DNA from: Saccoglossus kowalevskii
Lineage: Eukaryota > Hemichordata > Enteropneusta > Harrimaniidae
Direction of reading: 5' to 3'
NCBI RefSeq assembly: GCF_000003605.2
Contig: NW_003111970.1
Coordinates: 351,818 to 415,817 of the forward strand
DNA: 64,000 nucleotides
The position numbers and the translations under genes were made by a program. This document shows, in pieces, positions 48,891 to 61,500 of the stretch. Under the pieces are notes generated by a model, which did not search any database, had not been told where the DNA came from, and worked only from the letters and a program-made list of their open reading frames with translations. Each line of letters starts with the position of its first letter. Positions within the stretch are counted from its first letter, which is position 1.

Positions 48891-51800
48891 CTCACTCACC
48901 TGCAGATGTTGGTTCGGTTCACTACCGCTGATCACTCGTGGCCCATCTCCGATTGGGACTGGACCAACCCTGGGTGTTATTTTGTTCAGTTTAAAGACCT
49001 TTCGGTATTCTTTTTTGAAGTTGTCCTGTATGTGGGAAAAGTAGTTTCAAATTCGACAAAGGATTGTGCAAATTGCGTGATATTTTAATAACCGAATAAT
49101 GTTCAAGTAATTCGTTAAAGCTAATACAAAATCCCAGGAAGAAAGATATAATTATTGGACATATTTGCTGGAATGGGATCTGCAATTACAAAATATATTA
49201 TTGAAATTATAATGTAATCCCCAATAATTATTATGAAATGTTGTTCAAGAAGTGAATTTTTACATGTCTGGGACGGGATATAGGTCTGAAACAACTGGGG
49301 AGAACTACGGTCAGTTTTACAGAGTAATGCTCCTTTACGCTACTCTGGGTACCAGGAACAATATGTGAACTAATTATCCAAACTGTTCTAATTTTATTTT
49401 CAGTACAGATTATATTTAATATTTACTTATAATTAAACAATTTTACATCTTAAATATTTCATTTGAAAATTGTTATTATGTAGCTACTAAACAATAACAC
49501 GTTAAAACAAACAAACAAACAAACAAACAAACAAAGTAACAGACAAGCAAACAAGCAAGAACACAAACAAAACAACGAAATATATTTTATATAAATCAAA
49601 GTGCATTGTAACTATGATAAGATCAACTAACGAAATAATACGAATCATCCAATTAAATAATCAAACAATAATCACTAAATTGAGGATTACGCTGATTTAA
49701 TCGAAAACGAAAGTTGTTTTGCAAATAGATTGTCCAACGCTTAGAAATAAGCTCAATCCCCGTTTTTTTTGTCAGGACATTTCTCATATGATGTTTAATT
49801 CAAGAGTGATATGATATGTCACGGTTGTTAAATGTGTCAAATAGTGAAAAATATATTTTCTTTAGGCGATATATTTATTATAATAGCAGATTCAACAATG
49901 TTCCTACTGAACTTCAGTTTGGAAAAGCAATACCACTCAAGACTTATAATTGCCACGCCAGAAGTACCTTACTTTAATCTTACCCAATTTACATCGTGCA
50001 TGCGAACTCCTCACTTATTCTCCCATTTTTGAACTCTAGAACCACACTGCTTTCAAATGATCAAATGAATATTAGTTGTTAAGTTATTCGATATCCCCTA
50101 AAGGGTTAGCACTCTGTCTAATTAGTTTTCTGAATCAATGTTTTGCCTAAATGGATAGTTATAAGATATGATTTATATATGACTGTAAATGTATAAATGA
50201 GAATTTATCGCCTCTAGTGTACACTTACGTTCAGTAATCCATAAACGAAGGGATTGCACGCAGCGTTGCTCATTGCTAGCCAGTTGCTGCAAAACCATAT
50301 AATGCTAATATGCTCGTACCTAGAAATGGGCAAACGAGAAAAACCCGATGTGAATAATAAGAAACTGCATATTATATTCATATCATATTTGAAATAGTTG
50401 CAATTGTCGTAAAATATTGAGTACTATATTAAAAGGTTGAGTCAGATATAAAAACAATGGTTAGCCGTATTGTATTGATTATTGCATTCGAGTTTAACCA
50501 TTAAATTTAATGATTGTTTCCATAGCTGGGACAATTACCAGATTTATGAAAGATACACGACCCATGGTTTGGGGGGAATTACCCAATAATGATTCGCTCG
50601 CCTGGCGAAGTTAGCGTCAATTGGGAAATGATATTGAATCGTTATTTCTTACAACACACACATGATTGACTTATCTGTGCTACGGTGGTTTACCGAAAGA
50701 TTAATGGATTGTTTTTAGTAACTCACCTCAAAATGTCTGGTGTAACGTATTTCAAGAAATCGTACAGTTGAAGCGGCAACCAACACAATGCAAATAGAAC
50801 GACTAACACCATTCCCATTGTGATTACCTACAGCCAAAAACGCCATATGTACTATTGATCGATAGTGTATAACTCATTCACACACGTGATGATGACATAC
50901 GTACTGATAATCACAGGATTTATGTGCATTTTTTTCAAATATTTGTTTTTCCTCTTTCAAATTCATGGTAAAAATCTCAGAACCAATATTGAACATTTCA
51001 TAACATGAAAAAAACAAAAAAAGTTTATAACAACATACTATTCAAAGAAGAAAGAGCTTTAAATCTGGCCAATCTAGCGTGATAGCCAGGCTAGGACGTG
51101 ATGACACATAATTCAGTACGTCATTTACGCGAACAAATAAAAAAGGAACGACAACAAGTTATAGGAAATCGAATGGAACGAGCGGGAAATCAAATGCTCT
51201 AGTGTCATATAAAATCCATTAGCAGAGATGAATATATTTAACGTTTTGTTTTGTCATGCGTGAAATGTTCGCCAGTAAACCTCGTGAGAAAAATAAGTTC
51301 AAAGTACTTTCAAGATAATTTTGTTCATGAAACATATCTGAATTCTGTCGAAATACAGATGATATTGGATGCTGCTTTGTCTATGTTTGACGAGGGACAA
51401 CGTGGGTTTATAACAAACACTGTCCGTTAAACAGACGTTTGACTCTTGTGGTATCGATTGACCAATGAGACCGTGTCGTTTTTGTTTTACCGAATCCACG
51501 CTATGCGAGCAGTTTACACACCGGTCCAGGATTCTGGCTTCATTTGTGTAAGTACAATTGATGTATAACAATGCACAAAGCACTTGATGCATCAACAAAG
51601 ACGTCGTATAACTAATTGTGCGACGTTCACTTTTCAATCATAGAATCGTCTTTTATTGATTGCTCGGCATTCACTATCATCATTATTGCCCTGTCAGAGA
51701 GAACAGCTATTGCCTACTAGTAAAAGTGAAACAGATGTGTGGCTATTTGTATAGGGCATAGATACTTGCGGAAAAAGATAATCCCGGCATAAAATGTGGG

Positions 51801-52713
51801 ATAAATAATAAAACGTTAATACGCTGATTTTAATTTCCAGATGTGGATCTTGAACTGAAGGCCAAAAATGCTAAGTTTACTAAAGCGATCAATTGCATGC
51901 AAACGCTACCTTGAGGGGGGGGGGGAGGTTATGTACCAATACTTTAATAGCGACTACATTACTTTGAAATGTTAATAATATCAACCCATATACTGAATTT
52001 TAAGCTATATTTACCTTCTTTTTGTTCTTAGCAATGTTTTTGTCTCTAGCATTGTTACTCTCCCCTGGTGTTTTGGATAAATACATCTTCTTTACAATCA
52101 AGCTGTACGCAACGGTGATAACAAATAACGGCACAGCATAAGACGTGACAAAGATATACAGATGATAAATATTTCGACTTTTTTCACTCGACCATACTGG
52201 CGCGCAAAACACCCGTCCGTCAGGAAACCCATAATCAAGTATTCGCAGGTTCAGCAACTGCGGAATCGATGTACATATACCATTTATCCATATTATGCTC
52301 ATGGTGATAACCGCAGAATATGGTGTTAGTCTTCTACGTAACGGGTGACACACCGCAAAGTACCTGTCCACGGATATAACAGTCAAGGTACCAATGCTAA
52401 CTAATATGGAAAGCGTTTTGACGAACGGTACAAATGGACACATAAAATCACCAAACGGCCATCTGAACAGAATCGCAGGAGCGAATTGGAATGGTGTAGC
52501 GAACAGTCCTTGAATAATGTCACTTATGGCTAGGTTAACTAGGAATGAGTTCGTAATCGTTCTCAGTTTCTTGTTCCGCAAAACTACGAATATAACGAGA
52601 GCATTTCCAAGAACAGACATCAAAGAGATGACACCATAGAGAAGAGACAAAACTACAGTAATCGTCAACGAAGGACTGGAATTGAACACTGCAACAGTGC
52701 CGTTGCTAGCCAT
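48879..52713 (-). CDS. class A (rhodopsin-like) G protein-coupled receptor, neuropeptide-receptor type
   Basis: Four exons join in phase: 52713-52015 (233 codons), 50827-50727, 50319-50229 and 49025-48879, all with GT-AG sites; total 345 aa. ATG 52713 gives a 16-residue N-terminus with N-glycosylation sites NGT and NSS; the frame stays open upstream but begins at a GTG. Landmarks: GNALVIFVV (TM1, N37), LAISD (TM2, D65), C92 and C170 (the TM3-loop disulfide pair), DRYFAVCHPL (TM3, DRY 116-118), W142 (TM4), P195 (TM5), FALCWLP (TM6, 245-251), NPFVY (TM7, 289-293), then helix 8 DNFKKEYRKVF. The WLAMSNAACNPFVYGLLN region resembles NPFF/QRFP-type receptors, but the ligand cannot be fixed from sequence. 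It is expected in the plasma membrane, coupling to G proteins. GTGAGT at 48899 could be a donor to a further exon instead of the TAA stop. Confidence 0.93.
49026..50228 (-). other. third intron of the GPCR gene
   Basis: Bounded by donor GTAAGT (50228) and acceptor CCCACATACAG (ending 49026). It holds an (AAAC)n run at 49504-49535 and no exon. The ORF at 49832-50032 lies on the other strand and looks random. Confidence 0.7.
49504..49535. repeat. (AAAC)n microsatellite
   Basis: About eight AAAC units, degenerating to the right. Confidence 0.9.
50320..50726 (-). other. second intron of the GPCR gene
   Basis: Bounded by donor GTGAGT and acceptor GCCCATTTCTAG. It splits an Arg codon (AG|G) between TM6 and TM7. 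Confidence 0.85.
50828..52014 (-). other. first coding-region intron of the GPCR gene
   Basis: Bounded by donor GTAAAT and acceptor TTTTTGGCTGTAG, phase 0, in the third intracellular loop after KNKKK. A 112-codon minus-strand ORF (51299-51637) has no splice support. An 11-G run is at 51915-51925. Confidence 0.8.
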
Positions 52714-52749
52714 TTCAATGGATGATGTACTCGAAGTATCAACTTCAGG

Positions 52750-55720
52750 CTCACTTACGAATATATTAATATAAATCCTGGCATGGACAGAGCAATCAGA
52801 AATAAATAAACAATTTAGCATCCATTGTGAATCAACACCACTTATATTGTGTTGTCCCGAAGGTCTTCGATACTTCACGTTCTCATTCGACCATCGCTAA
52901 TAGATAGGGTCGCTATAGTCACAGCCAGTTTATATATATTTAAACATTCGAAAATCCTGAAAGAAAAAAACAAACAAACAATTAACCAACATCGTGAGAA
53001 CAACGAATTGTTTCATTTTGTCTGACGTAAACATACAATCAAATGAAGTCAAGCAGAAATCTGTTCCGTATATTGTGTGGCTTCAATTGCGAAATCTATA
53101 CATTGGTGAATTGACTTCTCATGAAACACATACATTGAAAGCATCAAGAAAGCTAGTCTAGCTGTATGATGACGTGTTATAGTAGATTTTGAGTAGGCGT
53201 CTGAAACCAGAAAACAACATAGTAATACACGACAAAAGTACATGACGTTCTCCAGTGATTGATGAGTCGTACATATAACAGGACAACTTTAAGATGAATT
53301 GGTTTCAAATGTATCATCACACGATAGCAACTTTACCAGTAATACATTTAATAAACGGAAATTAATCGTCGCTTATTTGACGCCGGCAAGACACATATCA
53401 ATCTGTTTTAGAGACTACGTATTGTTTTTTCCTTCCTGGTGCCACAAACTGAGACAGAAGGTAACTAAGATATGTTCATCATATTGGAGACCACCACTGT
53501 ATTATCCCTCAACTGAACACCGCACGCACGTATCAATCATTCACACCGATGACACTCACTGCGCAACTAAACTATTCAAATCTATGATATCCATATTATT
53601 CTAATTACGATCGCAAACTATGTAAATTTAAATTTAAATCCAGATCAGACCAGACAGTTTCTTAAGTTATACGAAATGATGATATAACCATGGTAACGGT
53701 GGTTAACTAGTTTAACCGTAGTAGATGCGATTAGTGAACACATTTCCTGATATTAATCTGCGTGAATGCTTGCATAATCGCAATCATACATCTGGAAATG
53801 AAGCACTGTTAGTTTCTAAGTTACTGAGATTATCTCGCCATGCAGTCGTGTTTTCGTACAAAAACAATCACGGTAACTATAGTTTCAGAAATATACTGAT
53901 TATACCATTGGAGTGTAATAATAATTGGATTTCATTACGTCTATATTGCGTGGCTATTACTGCATGCTTTGTGTGTTGTATTTTACAGGAATAAACCCGA
54001 AATTGTTTGATATCGATCACAGATGAATAGGTTTGCGTGTTTTGAAGAAGCGAATGATAATAGTGGCCTTGTGAGACATGTATCATAATAACCACATTTC
54101 TATATAGGCAGATTTTTTAAACTCAGCAGGTAATATGACCTTTTACATGCAGCAACGTTTGTTTAGGCGTGACGAAACGAGCAGAGCAATAAATAGAGGA
54201 AATAAGAGCCGATTAGTACCATGCTGTCTTGTTGATTGCGACTGATTCAAAGTAGCATGTAATAATATATTGCTGAGCCTGTGTCGTGGGGCAATAGAAA
54301 CCCCGTAATTCATTTCAATCGCGCCAATATACGGATTTGTTACGAAAAACGAACAATTACAAGTTCATACTGTTGTTTGGAACAACAAATGTGTGATGTA
54401 AGTAGAAATAACATAATGTGTATTATTATACATCTGTCACCGTAACGCCATAAGTTACAGCGTGCCGTAATCATGCGGTATTTCATCCTACCATATTAGG
54501 AAATGCGAATTCCAAATCTGGAATGATTACGCGCGTAAGCGTCCTCTAATAATAAAAAACAAACATGGCTGCCACCAAGGTTTGACCGGACTCAACACAG
54601 AGAAGTTCGCTGACTCCACACAAAGAAGTTCGCTGATTTTGTTCTAAACTTTTTGGATTTCAGCATTCCCATGATGTATACTTGGAAGGAGAGGATGTAT
54701 AATAATAAGGTTATTACGAGAATACCTCAAAGTATGCGCTCAGACAGTACGCCGTTGCATCGAAACTCCCGCTGTACTGTCTTCGTGCAATATATAATCT
54801 TTACACTTAAAATAATGGAATATATATGTTGTATAATTTATCGATATTACGATATTGATATTTTGATCACGATGAAATAGTTTGCAATAATGTACATGAC
54901 ACACAATAAATAATCGAAGCCATAAAATGAATTATATTCATGAATTATTCGTAGAGTTTATGAATGTTATGAATGTATTTTGGAAATAAATCCATTTTCC
55001 CCAGTTGAAACTTCAAATGAATGAGTGAAACATGCCAATAATTGCATAGGCCGACAGCCAACGGTAATATCAACGGATAAATTACTATATGTAACTGATA
55101 CCAATAATAACATTTAGATGAATAAAGCATAAAATACGTATTGACATAAAAATCAATTCATAGAAGAAGTCACTTTTCACGCTAAGTCAATATATTTTAG
55201 ATAAACATAACTATTTATGAAAGACTGAAAATTCTACACGAGTTGCGCAAAGATGAAATTGACACCATACAACTATACACATATTTAGTGGAATATTTCT
55301 ACTACAGACACATTTTACTTTCAACGTGATACAGAGTTGATTTCAGCGATATTTATTGCAAATCAAAGTACACAGTCAAAGACTGAACACAATTATTCCT
55401 GGCTAAAAATTAAAATATTTATATTTTTTAAGTGAATTGCAAGTGAGGGATTTATTCAGTTATCACTTACCAAGGTCAGATAGGTCATCGACTAGATTGA
55501 ATTCATTTTGATACAATATTTGTGACAGCACGACACGGACAACTGCGTTAACGTTGTTAAATATAGTTAAGAATATAAACGGAGTAACGGTTGCCAACAC
55601 ATGTAGTAGACGCTAAAAACGTTGAATCAATGGTACTTATTCCAGCTTCTATGACCAACGACGTCAACGTTTAAAACTGTTTACAATAAAACCGGATAAA
55701 GTATTTTATGACAATATACG
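52750..55720 (-). repeat. GPCR upstream region, copy 1 of a dispersed duplication
   Basis: Segments at about 52750-52850, 52942-53040, 53129-53270, 55445-55490 and 55630-55720 each match, in the same order and orientation, segments in 58568-63790. Shared phrases include AAACATTCGAAAATCCT, GATTGATGAG/GATTGATTACG contexts, and TTTAAAACTGTTTACA. The block at 55471 carries a splice donor on the minus strand (CCTTG|GTAAGTGATAA) and is a candidate 5' UTR exon of the GPCR. An acceptor-like CCATGCCAG at 52778 could receive it, leaving 64 bases of UTR before the ATG. Confidence 0.65.
54590..54635. repeat. two-copy 23-bp tandem duplication
   Basis: Two adjacent copies contain CACAGAGAAGTTCGCTG and CACAAAGAAGTTCGCTG, two mismatches in 23 bases. 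Confidence 0.85.
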
Positions 55721-57650
55721 TATGCATAGATCATTGCATTTCAATAAAGGGGTGGGTGAACATCGCAACAGCATGTTGTGGGCAATTATTCGTTATTACA
55801 ATATCATCGCGCCATGGGAACCTTATGAATATTGTGACACCAGAAATTGTGAACGTTTAAACTAGGAGTGAATTTAAAATCTCATGACTGTCGTTATTAA
55901 TTAGGATATTTATTATAGTATATCGCACGTTTATAATAGATTACAAATTATGGTTGCAGCCCGCAAATAAGGCACTGTGTGAATACAGAGAGACAGCAGA
56001 ACAGTTGGTTTATATTCCCAGCTTCACGACGCTTGGGTGGTCAGCAGTCATAATTCCAATTTATTGCCATCAATGTAGCACGGCTTGCAGGCAATGAATC
56101 ATTGACCAGCCAGTGACTTAAATCAATTCAAGTATATTCTGACTGACCGCGGGGACTTATTATTTTAACTGAAATGAAATAAATCTATCGAAATATAGAA
56201 AAATTTTATGTTTTTAAATAGTGAATAGTAGACTATGCCATATAAAACTGCGCCTATACGTCAAGAATCAGAAATAATTGCGCAGATAAAAACGTAATGG
56301 CATTGTGTTATCACATATATACTTTTACTGTATGACTATATTTACTAATATTGTTTTTAAATTGGAAGCTATAAAATATAAAAACGGGTTCAACGCAGTG
56401 TGGCATCGCATAAATACGGTATTATTACATGCACAAAGTTATTCCCCTTTGAACGTAAAATAAGGCTTTTATGATCAGGTCGTGTTACGTCCTTGAAAGT
56501 CGTGGCGATGTTATTACTTCTGCGCAGACGGAATTATATTCACCACGTTTAAGTTCTCGAAATAAACAGATAAATGGAAATTTTGCTTTTAAACGTAATG
56601 ACAGAAAATTATAAAACGAATAAATTGGATTACAAAATATTTTTAATACAAATAATATATATGAATGAATCGCCGCTGTACTCTAACAGCGCGTGATTAA
56701 CATGTCAAGCCATTAAAACAGACGAACGAAAATCATCGTGATTCCAGAAAGCATATTCTTAGCACGACCATCTATAGCTATTTTTGAACACTATATTACC
56801 ATCCACGTGAAGCCATAGCATTTATTCACTCAGAATGGTCGAAGATCACACGTTTCGTGACGCCAATCGCAGGGAAGGGGCGTTCGAATCGTCAAATTCT
56901 GAACGCAGAGACTACATGTATTCAAAACAAGCTCCCAAAGAAATTAAGAAGAAGAAAACAAACAAGAAACCCACAACTTTCTTTGTGAATTTGATAATAA
57001 GTATTATCTCGTCTTATTCTTGCAGCAAGTGAGTGCCTTGGTGTCAATGCACTGCTCAATCAAGTGCAGGTGTGTACCAATTTAATGTCAATAATTAAAG
57101 ATACTGTCGACACACGGAAAATTTAGTGCTGTAATATAATTTGGCTAAAACCGTCATACACTGGTAATCGCAACTTATTGCCTACGACATCTGTGTTCAT
57201 TATCGCTCAGTATTACATTCTGTTCACCTAAAAAGGATCAGATCATTTGCTAAATAAAAATTAATGTCATTGTCACTATAGGCAATTCAATATGAATATT
57301 CAGCAAAAATTAGCAGGTAGACATAGCTTTATACATATCCCCGTTTTTCCTTAATACGATAAGTTAAACTCGATATAGGTTGCGTGGATAGTAAATATAA
57401 GATACAATGGTCACTAAGTAAAAGAAAAACAAATATTTAGGTGTTCATGAAGTAACGCATAACCTGGTTATTTTCTTAGGTTAATACAATTTATTCGATC
57501 GCAAATTTATTAAGGTTGCAGGTCCGACAAGAATGTTTATTGTTGAAATCGTCAGTTTATGGGAATCTTATTTTAAACGTAGTTTTACATTTTTTCATTA
57601 TTTATTAATACTACACGAACACGCTGAAAAAGTATTTCTTCTATCCATAT
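55721..57650. other. intergenic, nothing recognised
   Basis: AT-rich; the ORF at 56835-57032 is Lys-rich and low-complexity. No repeat or RNA gene was seen. Confidence 0.45.
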
Positions 57651-57784
57651 ACTTGCATACAGTCTATTGCTTGTTTGTTGGTGTTTAGTAATCAGACTTT
57701 CGCTATTTACACACTCACATAATACTTTTGATATAATTTTATTGAAGAAACAAACACCAACAAACTGAAAGCCTGTATGCAAGT
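57651..57784. repeat. 134-bp inverted repeat (hairpin or small MITE)
   Basis: Left arm 57651-57686 begins ACTTGCATACAG and ends TTGTTGGTGTTT; right arm 57752-57784 is its reverse complement with a few mismatches. The loop is about 65 bases. Confidence 0.75.
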
Positions 57785-58567
57785 CTACCCCCCGAAAAAC
57801 TGTGGCAATGTAATCGAAGGAAACAATAGTTAAGTTATCGGATTATTATTATTACAACTACACATAAAGCCAGTAACTTACTATACGATGTGAAACAACA
57901 AATAAGATTACGAATACCTAATTGATTAAAAACTGTTTATACATTCAGCATCCCCGTAAGCAACGTTTACTAACAATTGTCTAAATGATCATCAACCTAA
58001 TATACAATTGTCAACTTACTTAAATTATCTGAAAGGCGATCAGCAAAGGTCTGTGGTTAGTAACTACAAATATACCTGTCAACGATTTCTATATCTTGAC
58101 TCTGCACGCGTTCTCGCATACATGATGCACGCTATAATTTTAGCAAGATTTCTTCCTCTGTTCCTTTTACACTCACATGGATCCTTAAAAATAATTGTCA
58201 GATTAATTTGGTTACAACATTCGGCATCTTCCACAGAGACTCACGATTGACGACAAGCACGCTTTTAATCCCAGCACATTGAACTATAGCTCACACGAAA
58301 GCGTCCCTTGTCAGAACGAACGATATGAGTGTCTCTTGGAACGGAAATACTACAGAAGGCGACGGCGCCCTCACATAGGTATATGGCAATATTTGTTTAC
58401 ATTATTTTATTATTTTTGTTCTCTCTTCATTTTTGTACACGCTGTAATCGAAAACCGCGCGTATAGAGGTTAAGGGGAATTCCACGAGTCACAGTGTTTG
58501 ATAAATCTCTTTCCTCTTACATTTTGAGAATATGCAAAGAATGCGATTTTTAAATCAAACTTCCTCT
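57785..58567. other. intergenic, nothing recognised
   Basis: If the second copy of the GPCR upstream region had kept a receptor exon, it would lie here on the minus strand. I see no TM motif (no DRY, LAxxD or CWxP) in translation. Confidence 0.5.
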
Positions 58568-61500
58568 TGCGAATGTATTTAATATACCTCCCGGACTTCA
58601 TTAAATCCAGACATGGAAATGTACTCTCATAGAATGATCAGAACTAAACATTCCCACACCCACTGTAATTCAACACCAATTATTTATATATTACAAGAAT
58701 AATACAGATATATAATACATATATATACATATATAAATGTGAAGACCCAAAGTTCTACGAAAATAATCCACACAAACTGTTGTTATTTGGCAATCACTGA
58801 TGGACATTCAGTTTATAAGCACTGAAACATTCGAAAATCCTAAAAGAAAACCATTTTGGCTGACATAAAACAGACAGCATGAAGTTTCATAATATTGCGT
58901 AAAATTGTACGTGTTGTGGAAAATACTTATAAAACGTTCCCCTGGCGTGTTGATGAAAATGTACACATGTTTGATACTGTGGTCAACCCCTTGTTTATTT
59001 TTAGATAGTCGAGTCAATGTGGCGTGTTAGCATAACTTGAGAACTAAACATCCTGACCCCGTGTGGCATTATGACATGCCCCAATGCAGTTACATGGTTA
59101 TTGTGAAATACTATACAATACACTGGTCAGCGCTTTGTAATCGTGACATCGTTGGCCTGGTGTCCCAATTTTAAATTACCATAGCTCTGATAAAACGTGA
59201 TCTATCCCACTAAAAAAATACCGTTCCTGTATACTTTGATTTGTCCCGTCATTTTGAGATGATCAATCATTAGTTAGTCAGGAACTCAATCTGAATAGAA
59301 TCTGTAATACATGAACGCTGATTCCTGGCTATAGGGACTCACGCGTTAAGGCGTGGAGTAGGGATATTCATGTAATTCTTAAAGCTAACTGATGCAATCT
59401 AACATAGAAACAGAAAAGAGACGCGGCGCCGATACTAACCCACACAGCCACCAATTTATATTGTAGTTCAGCTGTTTCATCAGTATTGTTCACCGGAGAA
59501 TCGAGATTTCCTTTTGATTATTTTGATTGCATATTTATACCCCAGTCCCAACTGGTCTGGATGTGTAGCACCCTCTGGTGTTCATTTATCTTATGTATTA
59601 AATTTTTGTGAAATATTGTATTTATTACTATGTACATTTTGCTATACACACCGCGATTTCTACGCCGTGACAATATCAGAGACGAAGACTTATTATTTTA
59701 ACTGTACAGAAGATAAACTCACAGTTCACAAATACGGATTCAGGGTAATGTGCGTAACAGACAACATGCAGCTTAAGTTGTCATTCAGCGAATTGTGTTC
59801 TCATAAAATAGATACATCAACAGCATAAATAAAGTTAGTCTGGCTGTATAATGAAATGTAGTGATAGGTTTTGATGTGGCTTCTAAAATACCGACGACGT
59901 TATCAAGTGATTGATTACGCCATATGTATTAGTTCTTTTGACTACAGTTTGATTACCATGTCTTAAACAAAGCCGTACCATCAATGTAATACGAGCCTCT
60001 AGCTTGGTACTATAAACTTAATGAATGCAATATGGAATAGATAAACAAGCCGTGTATTACTTCCACCAGTTGGCTCCTTACATCATCAAATCAATGTAAT
60101 GTATTTACGTTATTGCTTTAAATCGTTAAACAGCACATATATCTCTGGTGGTAATCACACGTATCTGCTGACGTCAATCTAAGAGAAAATATGGCGGAAA
60201 TTTATATAATTTATATCTTTTCTAGCTGTTCATAAAATATTGTTTTATTTAGTTATGTGGAATATCACATAACTGGTGTTTTTCTACTTACGCTAGTGTT
60301 ATCATCACTTCATAACATTTCATTGCTACTAGGGTATTGGGGCAAAAAACAATGCAGCATATTACCCAAACCAAATTTCGTTGTAGACAGTAAAAGGTTT
60401 CACATTCGAATTTATATTATCATTGTCCAAAACAGATTGCAGACGAATATTTGACAGTTTTTTTTGATAACCCCTTGAATAATTCATTATTGTGGAGTTT
60501 TCATTCACAAAAAGTCAGTTGAGCCATACAACTAAATAAACACAGTACACTAATTTCGAAAATATCCATTTCCCATGTCACGTAACTATCCGATCATCAC
60601 ACCGTTTTCCATGTCGATTTATGTCCAATGTTACATGCTAGGTGCGTACTCTGTACTTTGTTGTTTAATTTTAATAACTGAACTACATAAAGTAGTAATA
60701 TTGGAATTTGAAGTGTCCTAATAGATGACATTGACAAACATAAAACTTTGACTGACAAGCAATAATGTGAGTAATTAAGTAAATTACTAGTATATATGAA
60801 TCGACATTTTTCACGAAATGCTGGTTGTACAACTTATCACCATACATTAACATGAAATTAAAATTGAGATAGGATGAAACTGATCCAAAGCCATCAGAAT
60901 ATTGTATAAATGCTTTTTATTTCTGATATTAATCTTCTAATCTGCTTGATAATAATATATTGTGTTCTCCCATTCAATGTAATTGATTAATACTATTTGT
61001 TAAGGGTAATTTATTTTTCTTGTATACTACATTAAATATTCTTAACACGTATTTGTAATTTTTTTCCACATATATTTGATTTTGACGGGTACCTTCTGAT
61101 ATGTGACATGCTGAATATGCAGTTGTCAGGGGGGAATCCGTCAATGTCATTTAGATAATTAAAGTAGCTATGAAGCACGTATCTTAACGCATTATAGAAG
61201 TTCTCCATTTTATCCACTAAATTATTTATACATTGTCTATAACATCAGTCAAAATATAATCCAATTAATCTAATTTATTGGTTGCTGCACGAGTATACTT
61301 TATCAGAGCTAATTGACAAGCTACTTAATTAGTACATCAGTAGTGACACGTATATTATGTCATTCAATAATGCAACAAAGACCAAATGCTACATCCTTCT
61401 TATTATATAAAACTGTAGGGTGAAATACAGCGATGAAGCAAATTTTTTTTATAGAAAAACGACCTGCCATTAATTAGGCTTCTGTCCATTTCAATCTGTC

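Noticed and set aside
51299-51637. 112-codon minus-strand ORF within the GPCR gene
   Set aside because: It lies between two in-phase receptor exons, lacks splice sites and shows no receptor or other known motif.
52714-52878. Upstream extension of the GPCR frame by 55 codons
   Set aside because: It begins at GTG rather than ATG. An acceptor-like CCATGCCAG at 52778 and a good ATG context at 52713 make the shorter start more likely.
58008-58473. Plus-strand ORFs where a second receptor exon might have been expected
   Set aside because: Neither strand encodes any GPCR landmark, so no receptor pseudogene is claimed.
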